The notes: generated from the sequence alone by a model not told the origin. A DNA stretch of 64,000 nt from Paenibacillus rhizovicinus (GCF_010365285.1 NZ_CP048288.1:124001-188000); one strand, 5' to 3'; shown: positions 31,263 through 40,395, counted from the first letter of the stretch. A program made the numbers and translations.

Positions 31263-34200
31263 ATGGGTACTTTGCGATCCACTGAATTATACAAGCTCGA
31301 AATCTTTGGCCGTGGTTTCCACGAGCAGGCATTTTGCGATCTGCTGGTACTGGACATGCGCCGCAATGTACGGAACGTTTATCTCGCCAATGTTATGAGC
31401 ACGGATATTCGTGTCAAGTCACTGGCTGCCAATATGCAAGAGGTGCGTACCGGTCGTATCGTGCGGGCTGAAGGCAATGAAAAGGAGTCTCTGCACAAAA
31501 ACGAAATCACGAATATATACATCCATGAGAAGAACTTCTTCCATGTACATGACAGCAAGGTGGACGACTTGCTGCAGATGATGTTTGTCGCCAAGAACGC
31601 TCGTCCGAACGTAAAGGATCGCCAGGATTGGCAGGCTGAAGAAGAGCAGCGGCTCCAAAATGGAGAGTCTCCACGTCGTGCGCCCGAGGAACTCATCCTG
31701 GCCTGGGATGGTGATTTCAAGAAGACGATCTATCAGGTGCTCAATGACCGGTACAATACGCCAATGCTTGAAGATTGGCAGGAATATATCGTCGATACGT
31801 TGATCGCCGATCATTTTTATTCGCCGCTTGAAGTTCGCTGCTACGGACGTGAGCATGCGCTGGAGGCCGGCTTGCTGTCCATTACAGAGCGACAGCTCGA
31901 AGAGATCATTACACAAGGCATTCTGGCGCAGGAGATCTACTTCGATCCATCCGGATCCAACCTGATGAGCGATGGCCGCAGCGAAGACGAAGGCATCTTG
32001 AAGGATTGCAACGGTCTTGATGATTACCTGACTCATTTTGCCGGCGCCCTTGGTTCTCGTATCCAAGAGAACACGGCACTGCGCTTTGATCCAATGCGGG
32101 ACCGCCACAGTGAGGCTTTCTATGATGTCAACCTGCATGCGAATCAGCGGGGCATCACTGGGCTCTTTCCGCCGCAGGCCGATACGGTGATGGGTGCAGC
32201 GAAGACGCTGATTGACGACCGCTATGTGTTCCTCGTTTGTGAAATGGGTACTGGTAAAACGGTTATGGGCGAAGTGCTGCCATACATCACGGAAGCGATT
32301 GATCAAGCGAAACGAAATCCGGATCCATTCCGGACCATCGTTTTCGTGCCGACCATCATGGTATCGAAGTGGATGCGGGAAATTCAAGACCGCATCCCTG
32401 GCGCCAAAGTAATCGAGATCAAAAGCTATCGTGACATCATTCCGCTCCAGCATGCACCGTATAAGCCCGAGACAATCGAGTATTATGTTATGAGCTCCGA
32501 TGTTGCCAAAGCGGATTATCCGATCGTTCCGGTGGAAAACTGGCGTGAGCGCAAAGGCGATGCAAAGCAGTCTCGTGAAGAGGGCAAAAAGGCCAGACTG
32601 GCGCTGCACAAAAGTGAATTCTACGCCGATGGCCATTTGCGTGAGTACGTGATGAGCGGCGATACCGGCTTCTATTGCCCGGATTGCGGCCAGCCTCTAA
32701 AAGTAGGCAAGGGACGCAACGAGAAGATGTCGGACGTAAACTTTTACAAGACCCGCAATTCCAGCGGCAAGATGGTTTATGACCGCAAAGTGGCGAATGC
32801 CTATTGCACGAATCTCGTTGCGACAAAATACATGCCTTCTCACCGGATCAAGACGCCGGGAAAACAAATGCATGCCTGCGGATATAACCTGTGGCAGCCG
32901 ATGCCACTCAAGGATAAATCCCTGAATCGAAAAGTGTCCCCTGCTTGGTTCATCAACAACCGACTCCGCCGTGGCTTCTTCAAGTACCTGATCGCTGATG
33001 AGGTACATGAGTACAAATCCGGCGACACTGACCGTGCGAATGCGTTTGGCCAGCTCGTCAATCACACGACGAAGCAGATTCTGCTGACGGGTACGCTGCT
33101 TGGCGGACAAGCCTCTGACCTGTTCTACCTGATTGCCCGTTTGGATTCCCGCCGGCTGAAGCGTGAAGGGATCACGTACAACGACATTAACGGGTTCATC
33201 GAGCGTTATGGCGTGTTCGAGCACAAATTCCGCATGGTGGATGACTGGGAAGGCGCATCGCTGGCAAATACAGCATCACAAACCCGCAAGAAGAGTGGCC
33301 GCTCCGAAAAGCCCGGCGTTTCGCCGCAGGTATTCTCTCGATTCCTGATCTCGAACTGTGCATTCCTCGAGCTGTCGGACTTGGCGCAGGCGCTGCCGAG
33401 GTATCGAGAAGAGCCGATCTTTGTTGAGATGCATCCGGACCATTTGGCTGCTTACCGGGATCTCGAGGAACAAGTCGGATCCCAGATGCGAAGCAATGTG
33501 GCGCAAGGCGGCATGAAGCATGTATCGACTTACGTGAACCGGATCTATCAGTATGCAGATATGCCGTTTAACCAAAGTCCGATCACCTATTACGATGACC
33601 AGGGCCGGCAGCGGACTTTGGCCACGCCGATCAATTTCAGCTCTGATGACTTGATCCCGACGAAGTACAATGCGCTCACGAACATGATTGATGCGCAGAT
33701 CCGCCGGGAACGCAAAACCATGGTGTACTGCCGCTTCACCGGCGTCAATCCGGTCGATCTCTACCTGTACAACAAGCTCAAGGCAGAAGGCTACAATGTC
33801 GGCATCCTGCGCTCTAGTGGCAAGGACTACGATGGCCTGACGATGCCTAAGCAGGAGGACCGTGAGAAATGGCTGCGCCAAATGATGGACAAGAACGGCT
33901 GGGACGTTCTGATCACCAACCCTCGTCTTGTTTCGGTCGGGCTCGACTTGCTCGATTTCCCGACGATCGTGTACTACCAGATGGACTACTCGACTTACAA
34001 CTACATGCAGTCTTGCCGCCGTTCGTGGCGTATTAAGCAAACGAAGGATGTCGAGGTTTACACGCTGGTGTATCAGGAAACGATGCAAGCCGACGTGCTG
34101 AACCATATCGCCAAGAAGATCGATGCCGCATTGGCGCTGCAGGGTAAGTTCTCCGAGGAAGGCCTCCGTGCAATGGCCGAGACCGGTGACGGCATCAATG

Positions 34201-34565
34201 CGCTGGCCAAGCGCCTGATGCGTGAAGGAACGCTGGACGGAGTGGACTCTATTGAAGATCGCTGGAAGCGAATCAATGAGGCTCGTGATCAAAGCATGCA
34301 GAGCGTGATGAATTTCGGTTACGAGTCTTATGATGAGACCGTCATGAATCCGCTCGGTCTTGAAGAAGTGCGCCGCATTGCACAAGGCATGATCGCATCC
34401 AAGCAAGCCGACTTCGCTGCCGGCAAGATCTCCGCAGAAGCTCTGGACGATTACCTCAAGCACATGGAAGACATGATGCTCTCGATCCAAGATGCCTCGA
34501 AGTACAACAAGGGGTTGCGCAAGAAGGATCGTGTTATCGAGGGTCAAATCGCCTTTTCGTTCTAA
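31263..34565 (+). CDS. Large SF2 DEAD/SNF2-like helicase, 1100 aa
   Basis: Residues 1-290 are a unique N-terminal region. ATPase motifs: Walker A CEMGTGKT near residue 325, TIVFVPTIMVSKW, KYLIADEVHEYKSGDTDR (DEVH box near 579), ILLTGTLLGG, and the second half MVYCRFTG, VLITNPRLVSVGLDLLDFPTIVYYQ, SCRRSWRIKQTKDV. A zinc-binding insert (CPDCGQ ... C, residues 466-540) lies between. Pairs with the methyltransferase-like gene in one operon. Likely remodels DNA or RNA; a role in modification or anti-defence is speculation. Confidence 0.85.
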   Translation: MGTLRSTELYKLEIFGRGFHEQAFCDLLVLDMRRNVRNVYLANVMSTDIRVKSLAANMQEVRTGRIVRAEGNEKESLHKNEITNIYIHEKNFFHVHDSKVDDLLQMMFVAKNARPNVKDRQDWQAEEEQRLQNGESPRRAPEELILAWDGDFKKTIYQVLNDRYNTPMLEDWQEYIVDTLIADHFYSPLEVRCYGREHALEAGLLSITERQLEEIITQGILAQEIYFDPSGSNLMSDGRSEDEGILKDCNGLDDYLTHFAGALGSRIQENTALRFDPMRDRHSEAFYDVNLHANQRGITGLFPPQADTVMGAAKTLIDDRYVFLVCEMGTGKTVMGEVLPYITEAIDQAKRNPDPFRTIVFVPTIMVSKWMREIQDRIPGAKVIEIKSYRDIIPLQHAPYKPETIEYYVMSSDVAKADYPIVPVENWRERKGDAKQSREEGKKARLALHKSEFYADGHLREYVMSGDTGFYCPDCGQPLKVGKGRNEKMSDVNFYKTRNSSGKMVYDRKVANAYCTNLVATKYMPSHRIKTPGKQMHACGYNLWQPMPLKDKSLNRKVSPAWFINNRLRRGFFKYLIADEVHEYKSGDTDRANAFGQLVNHTTKQILLTGTLLGGQASDLFYLIARLDSRRLKREGITYNDINGFIERYGVFEHKFRMVDDWEGASLANTASQTRKKSGRSEKPGVSPQVFSRFLISNCAFLELSDLAQALPRYREEPIFVEMHPDHLAAYRDLEEQVGSQMRSNVAQGGMKHVSTYVNRIYQYADMPFNQSPITYYDDQGRQRTLATPINFSSDDLIPTKYNALTNMIDAQIRRERKTMVYCRFTGVNPVDLYLYNKLKAEGYNVGILRSSGKDYDGLTMPKQEDREKWLRQMMDKNGWDVLITNPRLVSVGLDLLDFPTIVYYQMDYSTYNYMQSCRRSWRIKQTKDVEVYTLVYQETMQADVLNHIAKKIDAALALQGKFSEEGLRAMAETGDGINALAKRLMREGTLDGVDSIEDRWKRINEARDQSMQSVMNFGYESYDETVMNPLGLEEVRRIAQGMIASKQADFAAGKISAEALDDYLKHMEDMMLSIQDASKYNKGLRKKDRVIEGQIAFSF

Positions 34566-34735
34566 TGGAGCTGGTCCAGACTTACTTCAACAAAGTTCCT
34601 ATTCTGTTTACTGGCCGGATTCGGGTGTATGCTGTCATATGCCCGAAGTGCCGGCGGTGCGAATATGAAATTGAGCCCGGCCCGGTTGAAAAGTGTTATC
34701 TCTGCTATCTGGATGACTTGAAAGACGGTGCATGA
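34565..34735 (+). CDS. Small 56-aa zinc-ribbon-like protein
   Basis: Starts on the helicase stop (TAATG), so translation is coupled; no separate ribosome site. Translation runs MELVQTYFNKVPILFTGRI..., with CPKCRRC and CYLCYLDDL in the second half: two CxxC pairs, a likely zinc knuckle. Partner of the helicase or the sliding clamp by position only. Confidence 0.6.
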   Translation: MELVQTYFNKVPILFTGRIRVYAVICPKCRRCEYEIEPGPVEKCYLCYLDDLKDGA

Positions 34736-34750
34736 GAGGGGGTGATTGAA

Positions 34751-34924
34751 GTGTCGGATGAACAACAACAACAACCCAAAAAGCGACATCGGGGGCCATC
34801 CCCTGTCATTGTGCCGAAAAAAATAGCAGACTGGGCAAAAGAAGAGTCAAACGTCGGCAAGGTGAATACCTGGAAAGTCGGCGGTGGTCGGCCGGCATAC
34901 AACGGGACCAGGAACTTGACCTAA
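34751..34924 (+). CDS. Small basic 57-aa protein
   Basis: GAGAGGGGGTGATT precedes GTG 34751. MSDEQQQQPKKRHRGPSPVIVP then KKIADWAKEESNVGKVNTWKVGGGRPAYN: a basic, disordered N-terminus with a short amphipathic helix. Probably a nucleic-acid or protein-binding peptide. Family unknown. Confidence 0.55.
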   Translation: MSDEQQQQPKKRHRGPSPVIVPKKIADWAKEESNVGKVNTWKVGGGRPAYNGTRNLT

Positions 34925-35005
34925 CATTAATCGATCGGTGACTACCAAAACCATTACCGCCTATCGGCGGAATTCTATATGAAAAATTAACGGAGGTTTT
35001 GTCCG

Positions 35006-36319
35006 ATGACAACCGAAACCCTTACAGAAGAACAACAACGGGCGGCTCAGCTAGAAGCGGCAGCAGCGGCGACTGCCTTTACTTCGACTCAGAAACTGAC
35101 TGCCACAATCAAGACAAGCGCCCTCAAGGAAGCTGTCGGCCGTGTCGGCGGATCGATCTCCACGAAGGCTTCCATTCCGTCGCTCACTATGCTCTATTTT
35201 TATATCAATCAGGATCGCCTCGAGCTGCGTGGCTCTAATGGCAGCATCACGACGCAAACCTTCCTGCCGCTTGAGAAAGGCGTAGCCGCTCTCGAAGGAG
35301 AGGCAGGCGGCATGTTGTTCCCTGGAAAGAAATTCATGGATCTGCTAGCGAAGCTGACCGGGGTGAATACGGTTCTTACGTTCGACGGCCTGGGCGTGAA
35401 GATCAAATCCAAAGGGGCCGAGGTCAATATGACTGGCCTTCATCTCGATCTGTATCCACAGCTCCATCCTGTCAGAGGCACACGCTCGTTCGAGATCCCA
35501 ACCGACGTGCTGCTGATGATGTACAAACGCACGGATTATGCGGTTTCCAAAAAGGAAACAGACAAAGTGCTGACCAGTGTCATGCACGAGCTCAAGGGCA
35601 AATCCTTCCGCACGGTTGCTTGCGACCGTCACCGTTTGGCAGCGCAGCATTACGATCTGGATGTAGCGGCAGAAGATGCACGACTCGCCGTTCCGGCTGA
35701 GACGGTCTCCGAGGTAAAGAAGAGCCTCAAAGGCAATCCAACGACGCTGATCGAGTTCAACGACAGCTCGATCATGTATACCCTCGGTAACACGAAGATC
35801 TATTCGAGCGTCTATGCGGAAGTGTATCCGCAAGTTGACTCGCTGATTCCGCCGACGACGCAAATCAATATGACGATCGGGTCCAAGGAGCTCAAAGAGA
35901 TCTTCGATCGCTGCTCGCTGTTTCAAGATGAACAGGGCTGCTTGGCGCATATGATCATCAATCCGGTGCAGCGCCGTATGCGTGTGCTGACCGCCACGAC
36001 CGCAGAAGGTAATCAACTCAAGGAAGACGTGCAGTTGACTCGTGGCGAGGGCGACGATCTCGTTCTCTCTTGCAACGTCAAATACTTCACGGATATGCTT
36101 GCGCATGCGGGCGACGTCGAGCTCTCGCTTGGGCTGAACGCAGCCGATGCGCCGATGATCCTGCGCACGTACAACGGCCGTCAGGAAAACGTGGATCTGG
36201 TTCTGCCGATTCGGGTAGCCGGCGCACCGACAACGCCAGCCATTGAAAACTTCAATCCGATTGAGACGGAAGGCGACGCTTTCGCCGCAATGGTCGCCAG
36301 CTACGGTGAACAAGCGTAG
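35006..36319 (+). CDS. dnaN: DNA polymerase III beta sliding clamp
   Basis: Ring clamp that tethers DnaE to DNA. The order LTATIKTSALKEAVGRVGGSISTKASIPSLTMLYFYINQDRLELRGSNGSIT, FFPG-K-FMDLL, VACDRHRLAAQHYDL and a third domain FTDMLAHAGDVELSLGLNAADAPMILR is that of DnaN. Length 437 aa against about 370-380 for bacterial clamps, due mainly to an Ala/Gln-rich N-terminal extension (residues 1-30) and a C-terminal tail. Good RBS GGAGGTTTTGTCCG. Confidence 0.9.
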   Translation: MTTETLTEEQQRAAQLEAAAAATAFTSTQKLTATIKTSALKEAVGRVGGSISTKASIPSLTMLYFYINQDRLELRGSNGSITTQTFLPLEKGVAALEGEAGGMLFPGKKFMDLLAKLTGVNTVLTFDGLGVKIKSKGAEVNMTGLHLDLYPQLHPVRGTRSFEIPTDVLLMMYKRTDYAVSKKETDKVLTSVMHELKGKSFRTVACDRHRLAAQHYDLDVAAEDARLAVPAETVSEVKKSLKGNPTTLIEFNDSSIMYTLGNTKIYSSVYAEVYPQVDSLIPPTTQINMTIGSKELKEIFDRCSLFQDEQGCLAHMIINPVQRRMRVLTATTAEGNQLKEDVQLTRGEGDDLVLSCNVKYFTDMLAHAGDVELSLGLNAADAPMILRTYNGRQENVDLVLPIRVAGAPTTPAIENFNPIETEGDAFAAMVASYGEQA

Positions 36320-36353
36320 TAGTCGATTCTTGTAATAATTTCTCAAAATAGCT

Positions 36354-36382
36354 TTGATTTATGCCGTGTAGTGTGCTATATT
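36354..36382 (+). promoter_or_regulatory. Sigma-A promoter with downstream palindrome
   Basis: TTGATT (36354-36359), 17-bp spacer, TATATT (36377-36382); the palindrome at 36389-36402 sits over the expected start site. Confidence 0.65.
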
Positions 36383-36388
36383 TACATG

Positions 36389-36402
36389 CGTAACGCATTA
36401 CA
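36389..36402. promoter_or_regulatory. Palindromic operator-like element
   Basis: CGTAACGCATTACA: reading the other strand TGTAATGCGTTACG, 12/14 to the consensus. Follows a promoter directly, as at 13337. Confidence 0.6.
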
Positions 36403-36433
36403 CGGTTTCAAAACTCAAGACGAGGTGAGACCG

Positions 36434-36721
36434 ATGAGACAAATCAAAATCAATACATGGTATCCAGATAAAAACGGTAATATGATCGATCTGATGACGC
36501 TGACAACCAAGCCAACGGGCAGCGATGTAACGCTCGACGACGGCGAATACGTCATTAATGGCGTAGGCTACCTGGTGGAAAATGGCGTGCTTACGGCTGC
36601 ACTTGAGCCGCCGGGCGCCGGTCAAATGGAGTTCGATCTGATCGTGACCGAAACACGCAATGAGCTCGCAATTCCTTCCGATTCGTTCAAGAAGCCGGAA
36701 GCCAGCAAGCTCATCGCCTAA
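36434..36721 (+). CDS. Hypothetical 95-aa beta-rich protein
   Basis: GACGAGGTGAGACCG precedes ATG 36434. MRQIKINTWYPDKNGNMIDL, then alternating short strands (DVTLDDGEYVINGVGYLVENGVLT). An all-beta small domain. Expressed from the operator-controlled promoter. Family unknown. Confidence 0.65.
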   Translation: MRQIKINTWYPDKNGNMIDLMTLTTKPTGSDVTLDDGEYVINGVGYLVENGVLTAALEPPGAGQMEFDLIVTETRNELAIPSDSFKKPEASKLIA

Positions 36722-36740
36722 AAATTAAGGGGGATCTCCT

Positions 36741-36974
36741 ATGGACCAGAATCAAGTCAACCAATCCATCTTCATCACAAACGCATTTGCCTCAGAATTT
36801 CCGGCCGAACATACCGGTCTCTGGCGTCAGTTTGAGAAGGAGGTCCCCCTGAAAGATCGTTCTGGAATTTACGGATCCGATAATGTCGCCTATGTACGGT
36901 GGCTGAAAAATCAGAACCATCCGGCATACGAAGAATTCCGGGCCGGGATCGTCAAAAAGGAGATGGAACAATAG
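36741..36974 (+). CDS. Hypothetical 77-aa protein
   Basis: AAGGGGGATCTCCT upstream. MDQNQVNQSIFITNAFASEF; an aromatic, acidic helical protein with WRQFEKEVPLKDRSGIYGSDNVAYVRWLKNQNHPAYEEFRAG. Family unknown. Three bases before the next gene. Confidence 0.65.
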   Translation: MDQNQVNQSIFITNAFASEFPAEHTGLWRQFEKEVPLKDRSGIYGSDNVAYVRWLKNQNHPAYEEFRAGIVKKEMEQ

Positions 36975-36976
36975 CC

Positions 36977-37276
36977 ATGGAGATCGGGACAATCGTAACC
37001 TGGTCCAGCCAATCGGGTGGATCTACGACGACAAAGACCGGAAAGTTCCTGGGTTTTATCGAGAGAAAAGCCGACGGACATGCCATGCTGCCTCTCGATA
37101 AAATGAAAGACGGGCTTGTTCGAAAAATGCCTGGCAGCAGAGTTAAATTCCAGGATCGCAACTACGTTTATCGCCGAGCGCTCGTTGAAGTGCCTCGTGG
37201 CGGCAAAAGTAAACTTAGCGACTTTTATGCGCCGAGTGCGAACATCATTAAAGAGAAGAAGGCGACAGGATCCTAG
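36977..37276 (+). CDS. Hypothetical 99-aa basic beta protein
   Basis: Site AAGGAGATGG inside the preceding gene. GTIVTWSSQSGGSTTTKTGKFLGFIERKADGHAMLPL reads as an SH3- or KOW-like beta barrel; the C-terminus is Lys-rich. Could bind RNA, which fits its position directly upstream of the large structured RNA region, but this is inference. Its stop lies inside a 9-bp hairpin. Confidence 0.6.
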   Translation: MEIGTIVTWSSQSGGSTTTKTGKFLGFIERKADGHAMLPLDKMKDGLVRKMPGSRVKFQDRNYVYRRALVEVPRGGKSKLSDFYAPSANIIKEKKATGS

Positions 37277-38411
37277 TTGATCCTGTCTCCCGAAAGGACT
37301 CGCAATCGTCCGATCCTCTGTACCGGTCCTGCGCCGTGCGGATCTTGAGACATGACGGCATTGTGAGCCTTTCGGGGGTTAGTTTTCTTCCCGTTATGTT
37401 CCCCTTGCAAAAATCGAAGAATGGGATGGGTTTTATCGTGGCAAGCCCTGGATATATGCTGGCGAGCACGGTGTCGAGGTACAAGTAGGCAAGCTTGCCG
37501 AAAGTACAGTAGGTGAAGAACCGAAGATGCATCGATTCCGACTCCATGTTGGCTGATGGTCCTCAAAACGATACGCAGTGAGGCGCAATGCGTAATTAGC
37601 GCATGCAGGCTTCGGCCTGTGGGGTTTTGCCAGTCCCCTCGTGAATGACTGGAAGTCGCCACAAGCGCCAGCATAGGATAAGCTGTAAACCTCGAGAGAA
37701 GGGGAGTAGGAGTGGCTCCCCCATGATGGCCAAGCGGTGGGTGAGGGTCATCAAAGCGGCTAAGTCGCAGGAAGGGCCAATAATAGGGATCCCCCAGACA
37801 GATAGTGGTGGCATGAGGTCTGTCAGCGTGGCCCACGGGGCTCAACCCGGTACGTTTAGAGAAAAGCCGGAGCTGCAACGATCGAGAGTAGGTAAAAACG
37901 AAATGCTCGGGCGCCTGGCCCGGCGTAGTAGAGCAGCCAACACGACCTGAAATCGTGCATAGTATCGACGAAGTGGCATGGTGGTCCAATCAACACCCTT
38001 AATACGCCGAGATGATGTGTCAGTGAGCTTGAGTCACTTGCCCAGCGGGGAATACTCTTGCAACACCTTATAAAACACGCATGAACTAAGCTGGTGAGAT
38101 TGGATCCTCCATTCAGCACACGAGAAAGACCGTCAGTACCCTGCTTCTATGATCCCAAGTCGCTTTGGCCGGCGGTAGCGAACAGCTCAAGGGGCTGCAG
38201 GGGAAGCGTAATGCACAAGCCAGGATCCTTCGTTCGCATGAACCGTGACATGGTGGCGACGATTGTATTCTCTGCGCAGGCTACCAAGCGGTTACGAAAT
38301 ACCCGAGTCATGTCTGATATTGCTAGAAGCCGCATCGGACAAGTATGCGGGGCTTATTGGCCAGTGACGAAGTGATTGTCCTGCACTCGTGTGTTGAATG
38401 GAGTACAACAT
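37277..38411 (+). ncRNA. Large structured non-coding region upstream of a tRNA-like gene
   Basis: About 1.1 kb with no credible gene (frames lack ribosome sites and are low in hydrophobic patterning) but with many stems: GACAGGATC/GATCCTGTC (37264-37287), CCCGAAAGG/CCTTTCGGG (37289-37297 with 37368-37376), GGCAAGCTTGCC (37488-37499), ATGCG/CGCAT near 37589-37604, CAGGC-TTCG-GCCTG (37606-37619), GGGGAG/CTCCCC (37701-37721), GACAGA/TCTGTC (about 37798-37825), nested TGCTC/GGGC/GCCC/GAGCA (about 37904-37935). The layout - a long ornate RNA beside a tRNA in a phage - resembles GOLLD or ROOL type RNAs; class not assigned. Confidence 0.55.
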
Positions 38412-38532
38412 GGCGGTATAGCTCAATTGGATAGAGCTCCTCATAGGGAGGAAGTAGCTGCTGTGAAAGATGCGAATGAGCATGGAGTAGCTGTATGTGA
38501 AATGGTTGTCGGTTCGAGTCCGGCTACTGCCA
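38412..38532 (+). tRNA. tRNA-like gene with enlarged middle (about 121 nt)
   Basis: Acceptor GGCGGTA (38412-38418) pairs with TACTGCC (38525-38531; one G-U), D arm TA-GCTC-AATTGGATA-GAGC is canonical, and the T arm GTCGG-TTCGAGT-CCGGC (38508-38524) is perfect. Between GAGC and GTCGG are about 70 nt rather than about 27, including CTCATAG (a possible CAU anticodon loop) and two imperfect direct repeats starting AGTAGCTG. CCA is not encoded. It may be a tRNA with a duplication or short insert, a pseudo-tRNA, or the 3' domain of the upstream RNA. Confidence 0.55.
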
Positions 38533-38545
38533 ACATTATTTATCA

Positions 38546-38573
38546 CCCCTTCAATTGAAAAGGGGTTTTCTTT
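38546..38573 (+). terminator. Terminator after the tRNA-like gene
   Basis: CCCCTT (38546-38551) pairs with AAGGGG (38560-38565) and TTTTCTTT follows. Likely ends transcription of the structured RNA and tRNA-like gene. Confidence 0.75.
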
Positions 38574-38608
38574 GGCCAAAAATAACCTATGGAAAGGTCA
38601 GGAAACCT

Positions 38609-39103
38609 ATGGAACTGGCTCAGGCCTACCCAATCACAAGCTTGCGGTCGGAGGCCCTGGCGGCCCATTTGGTTTGTGATATCGACGAAATTGGTTATGA
38701 TCATGGCTTTGATTGTTTCCGCCGCTCATACTTTGAGTCGAGTATCGTGGACGGTGTATGCGAGATGGGCTTTTTGGTCCTGCTGCCAGAGGAACGCAAG
38801 TATCGCCTCGCCCGGTACTTGGATAGCAATATCTCAGGTCTCTCGTTTACTTATGCTTTTCTTCACACGATGACCGGGCTCACGATGGATCAGGTCAAAA
38901 ACATTCCACATACGACAGGAGTTAAAAATCAAACCGGCTATGATTTTAACGACGTGCAGCTATTAGATGCTATCGGCAAATCTTGTGGCCTAATCGAGTT
39001 CGCCGAAACGCTGGCAATGACAAATGGGTATGGGCATTATTTGGACCCGTATGACAATGCCGAACACAAGGAAGGCGGCTATTTCATTTATCGATACTAC
39101 TAA
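38609..39103 (+). CDS. Hypothetical 164-aa protein
   Basis: ATG 38609 (preceded by CAGGAAACCT) starts past the terminator. MELAQAYPITSLRSEALAAHLVCDIDEIGYDHGFDCFRR; alpha/beta with several cysteines and a tyrosine-rich C-terminus (YGHYLDPYDNAEHKEGGYFIYRYY). First gene of the long small-gene operon. Family unknown. Confidence 0.65.
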   Translation: MELAQAYPITSLRSEALAAHLVCDIDEIGYDHGFDCFRRSYFESSIVDGVCEMGFLVLLPEERKYRLARYLDSNISGLSFTYAFLHTMTGLTMDQVKNIPHTTGVKNQTGYDFNDVQLLDAIGKSCGLIEFAETLAMTNGYGHYLDPYDNAEHKEGGYFIYRYY

Positions 39104-39114
39104 GGAGGGAAGTC

Positions 39115-40395
39115 ATGGAATCATTAACGTTTCAAGTACATATGGATTTTATTTGCGAGCTGGCCCGCACACAATTCTGGGATGATGGCCGAGACATGGA
39201 CAAGGTGCTCGAGCTTCTCTACAGCATCATGGAGGGCTGCCCGGAAGAAAAGAAATACCCACTTGCCATCGAGATCCTGGAAGGCCGCAAGATTATTGTC
39301 GGCGTCAATGAGGGTGAGGTTGTCGAGGACGGCAAGCTCATTCGTCCAATCGGGCTCATGATCAAAAAGAAGCAGGCAAAGATCGATCGATTCGAATTGG
39401 AACGTCATATGGATGTGGCGCCCATTTGGTATATCGACTCATTTATGGGCGGAAACGGTCTTTATAATCACATCAACGCTCCGCTCACCGACGGCAGTCG
39501 CAGTAGCGTGGTTTGGGCAAGGGAGCGTGTCGGATTTTCCCTAGAGACAAAGCTGCCACCACATCCACTCGGTTGGGGCACGTATCTTCTGACGGATGAA
39601 CGCTTCGCTTTCGAGGTGCTTGGCGGGCCGGTGCGTGGACACGCCGAAGCATTGCACAAGATGACGATGTTCTGGCACGAAAAACTAAAGGAATGGAAGG
39701 CCGCCGGTGTCACGCCAGAGACAATGAGCGAGTACCAGAGAATCGTTTATGATCGGCAGTGGCTTGCATCTGGACGCAAATGGGGCGACGAGGAGATTGT
39801 CTATACGCATCCTTATCTGGATGACATTCAACGTGAACGGACGGTCAACACGGAAAAGGCCAAGGAATTCGTCAAAGTCTCTGACGAATACGTTTCGAAG
39901 GAAGATTACGATCGAGTCGTCGAGAACTGGAACATTCCTACACGAAATGAAGAATTTAAGTTTCACGGACAGCCCGATGCGAACGGCGAGTTTTACAGCC
40001 CATTTGCCTGGGTTAGCCCAGAAGGCGTCTGGTATAGCTGCGGCTTTGCGGGCCACCAGATCAAGGCGGAGAAGATTGTCAGGGAGCGATCCGACATCGA
40101 AGAGCTTTATATTGCCTACGAAAAATCGATGGGCAAGGATTTCACCGACGATATGATGAGGTTCCGGTATGAACAAGGATTGCCGAAAGATTTCCTTGAT
40201 AGCATCGGCTGGGTGATGTTGCGGGACGAGTTCAACACAGGAACGATCCGACCAGGCTATGGGCACTCATTAAACGAGCTGCAGCGAGCAGCGGTAATGG
40301 CCATGGTTCGCTATCGTAAGCTGGACCATAATCCACTCACCAGTGCAGATATTGACTGGGACACCATTGATGATGCTATTGGGGAGGACGCATAA
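39115..40395 (+). CDS. Hypothetical 426-aa protein with C-terminal WYSCGF domain
   Basis: RBS AAGGAGGGAAGTC. N-terminal 200 residues are alpha/beta with no motif; residues 300-340 read SPFAWVSPEGVWYSCGFAGHQIKAEKIV and later LDSIGWVMLRDE with LNELQRAAVMAMVRYR. The WYSCGF segment and the GW(V)-Q helix recur in the genes at 40750 and, degenerately, 41198, marking a local paralogous family. TAATG overlap with the next gene. Role unknown. Confidence 0.7.
   Translation: MESLTFQVHMDFICELARTQFWDDGRDMDKVLELLYSIMEGCPEEKKYPLAIEILEGRKIIVGVNEGEVVEDGKLIRPIGLMIKKKQAKIDRFELERHMDVAPIWYIDSFMGGNGLYNHINAPLTDGSRSSVVWARERVGFSLETKLPPHPLGWGTYLLTDERFAFEVLGGPVRGHAEALHKMTMFWHEKLKEWKAAGVTPETMSEYQRIVYDRQWLASGRKWGDEEIVYTHPYLDDIQRERTVNTEKAKEFVKVSDEYVSKEDYDRVVENWNIPTRNEEFKFHGQPDANGEFYSPFAWVSPEGVWYSCGFAGHQIKAEKIVRERSDIEELYIAYEKSMGKDFTDDMMRFRYEQGLPKDFLDSIGWVMLRDEFNTGTIRPGYGHSLNELQRAAVMAMVRYRKLDHNPLTSADIDWDTIDDAIGEDA

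Noticed and set aside
31419..32636. 405-aa minus-strand frame opposite the helicase N-terminus
   Set aside because: Shadow frame, no ribosome site and no family likeness.
33276..34547. 423-aa minus-strand frame opposite the big helicase
   Set aside because: Codon-pattern shadow of the helicase gene; helicase motifs are clear on the plus strand.
37273..37989. 238-aa minus-strand frame in the structured region
   Set aside because: No ribosome site, Ser/His/Pro-heavy composition typical of a shadow; the region folds as RNA.
37645..38375. Plus-strand frames of 93-101 aa in the structured region
   Set aside because: Basic, low-complexity, no ribosome site; likely by-products of structured RNA sequence.
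37277..38608. RNase P, tmRNA, group I or group II intron
   Set aside because: Looked for GAGGAAAGTCC, tmRNA ends, group I P/Q/R/S and group II domain V motifs; none was found.
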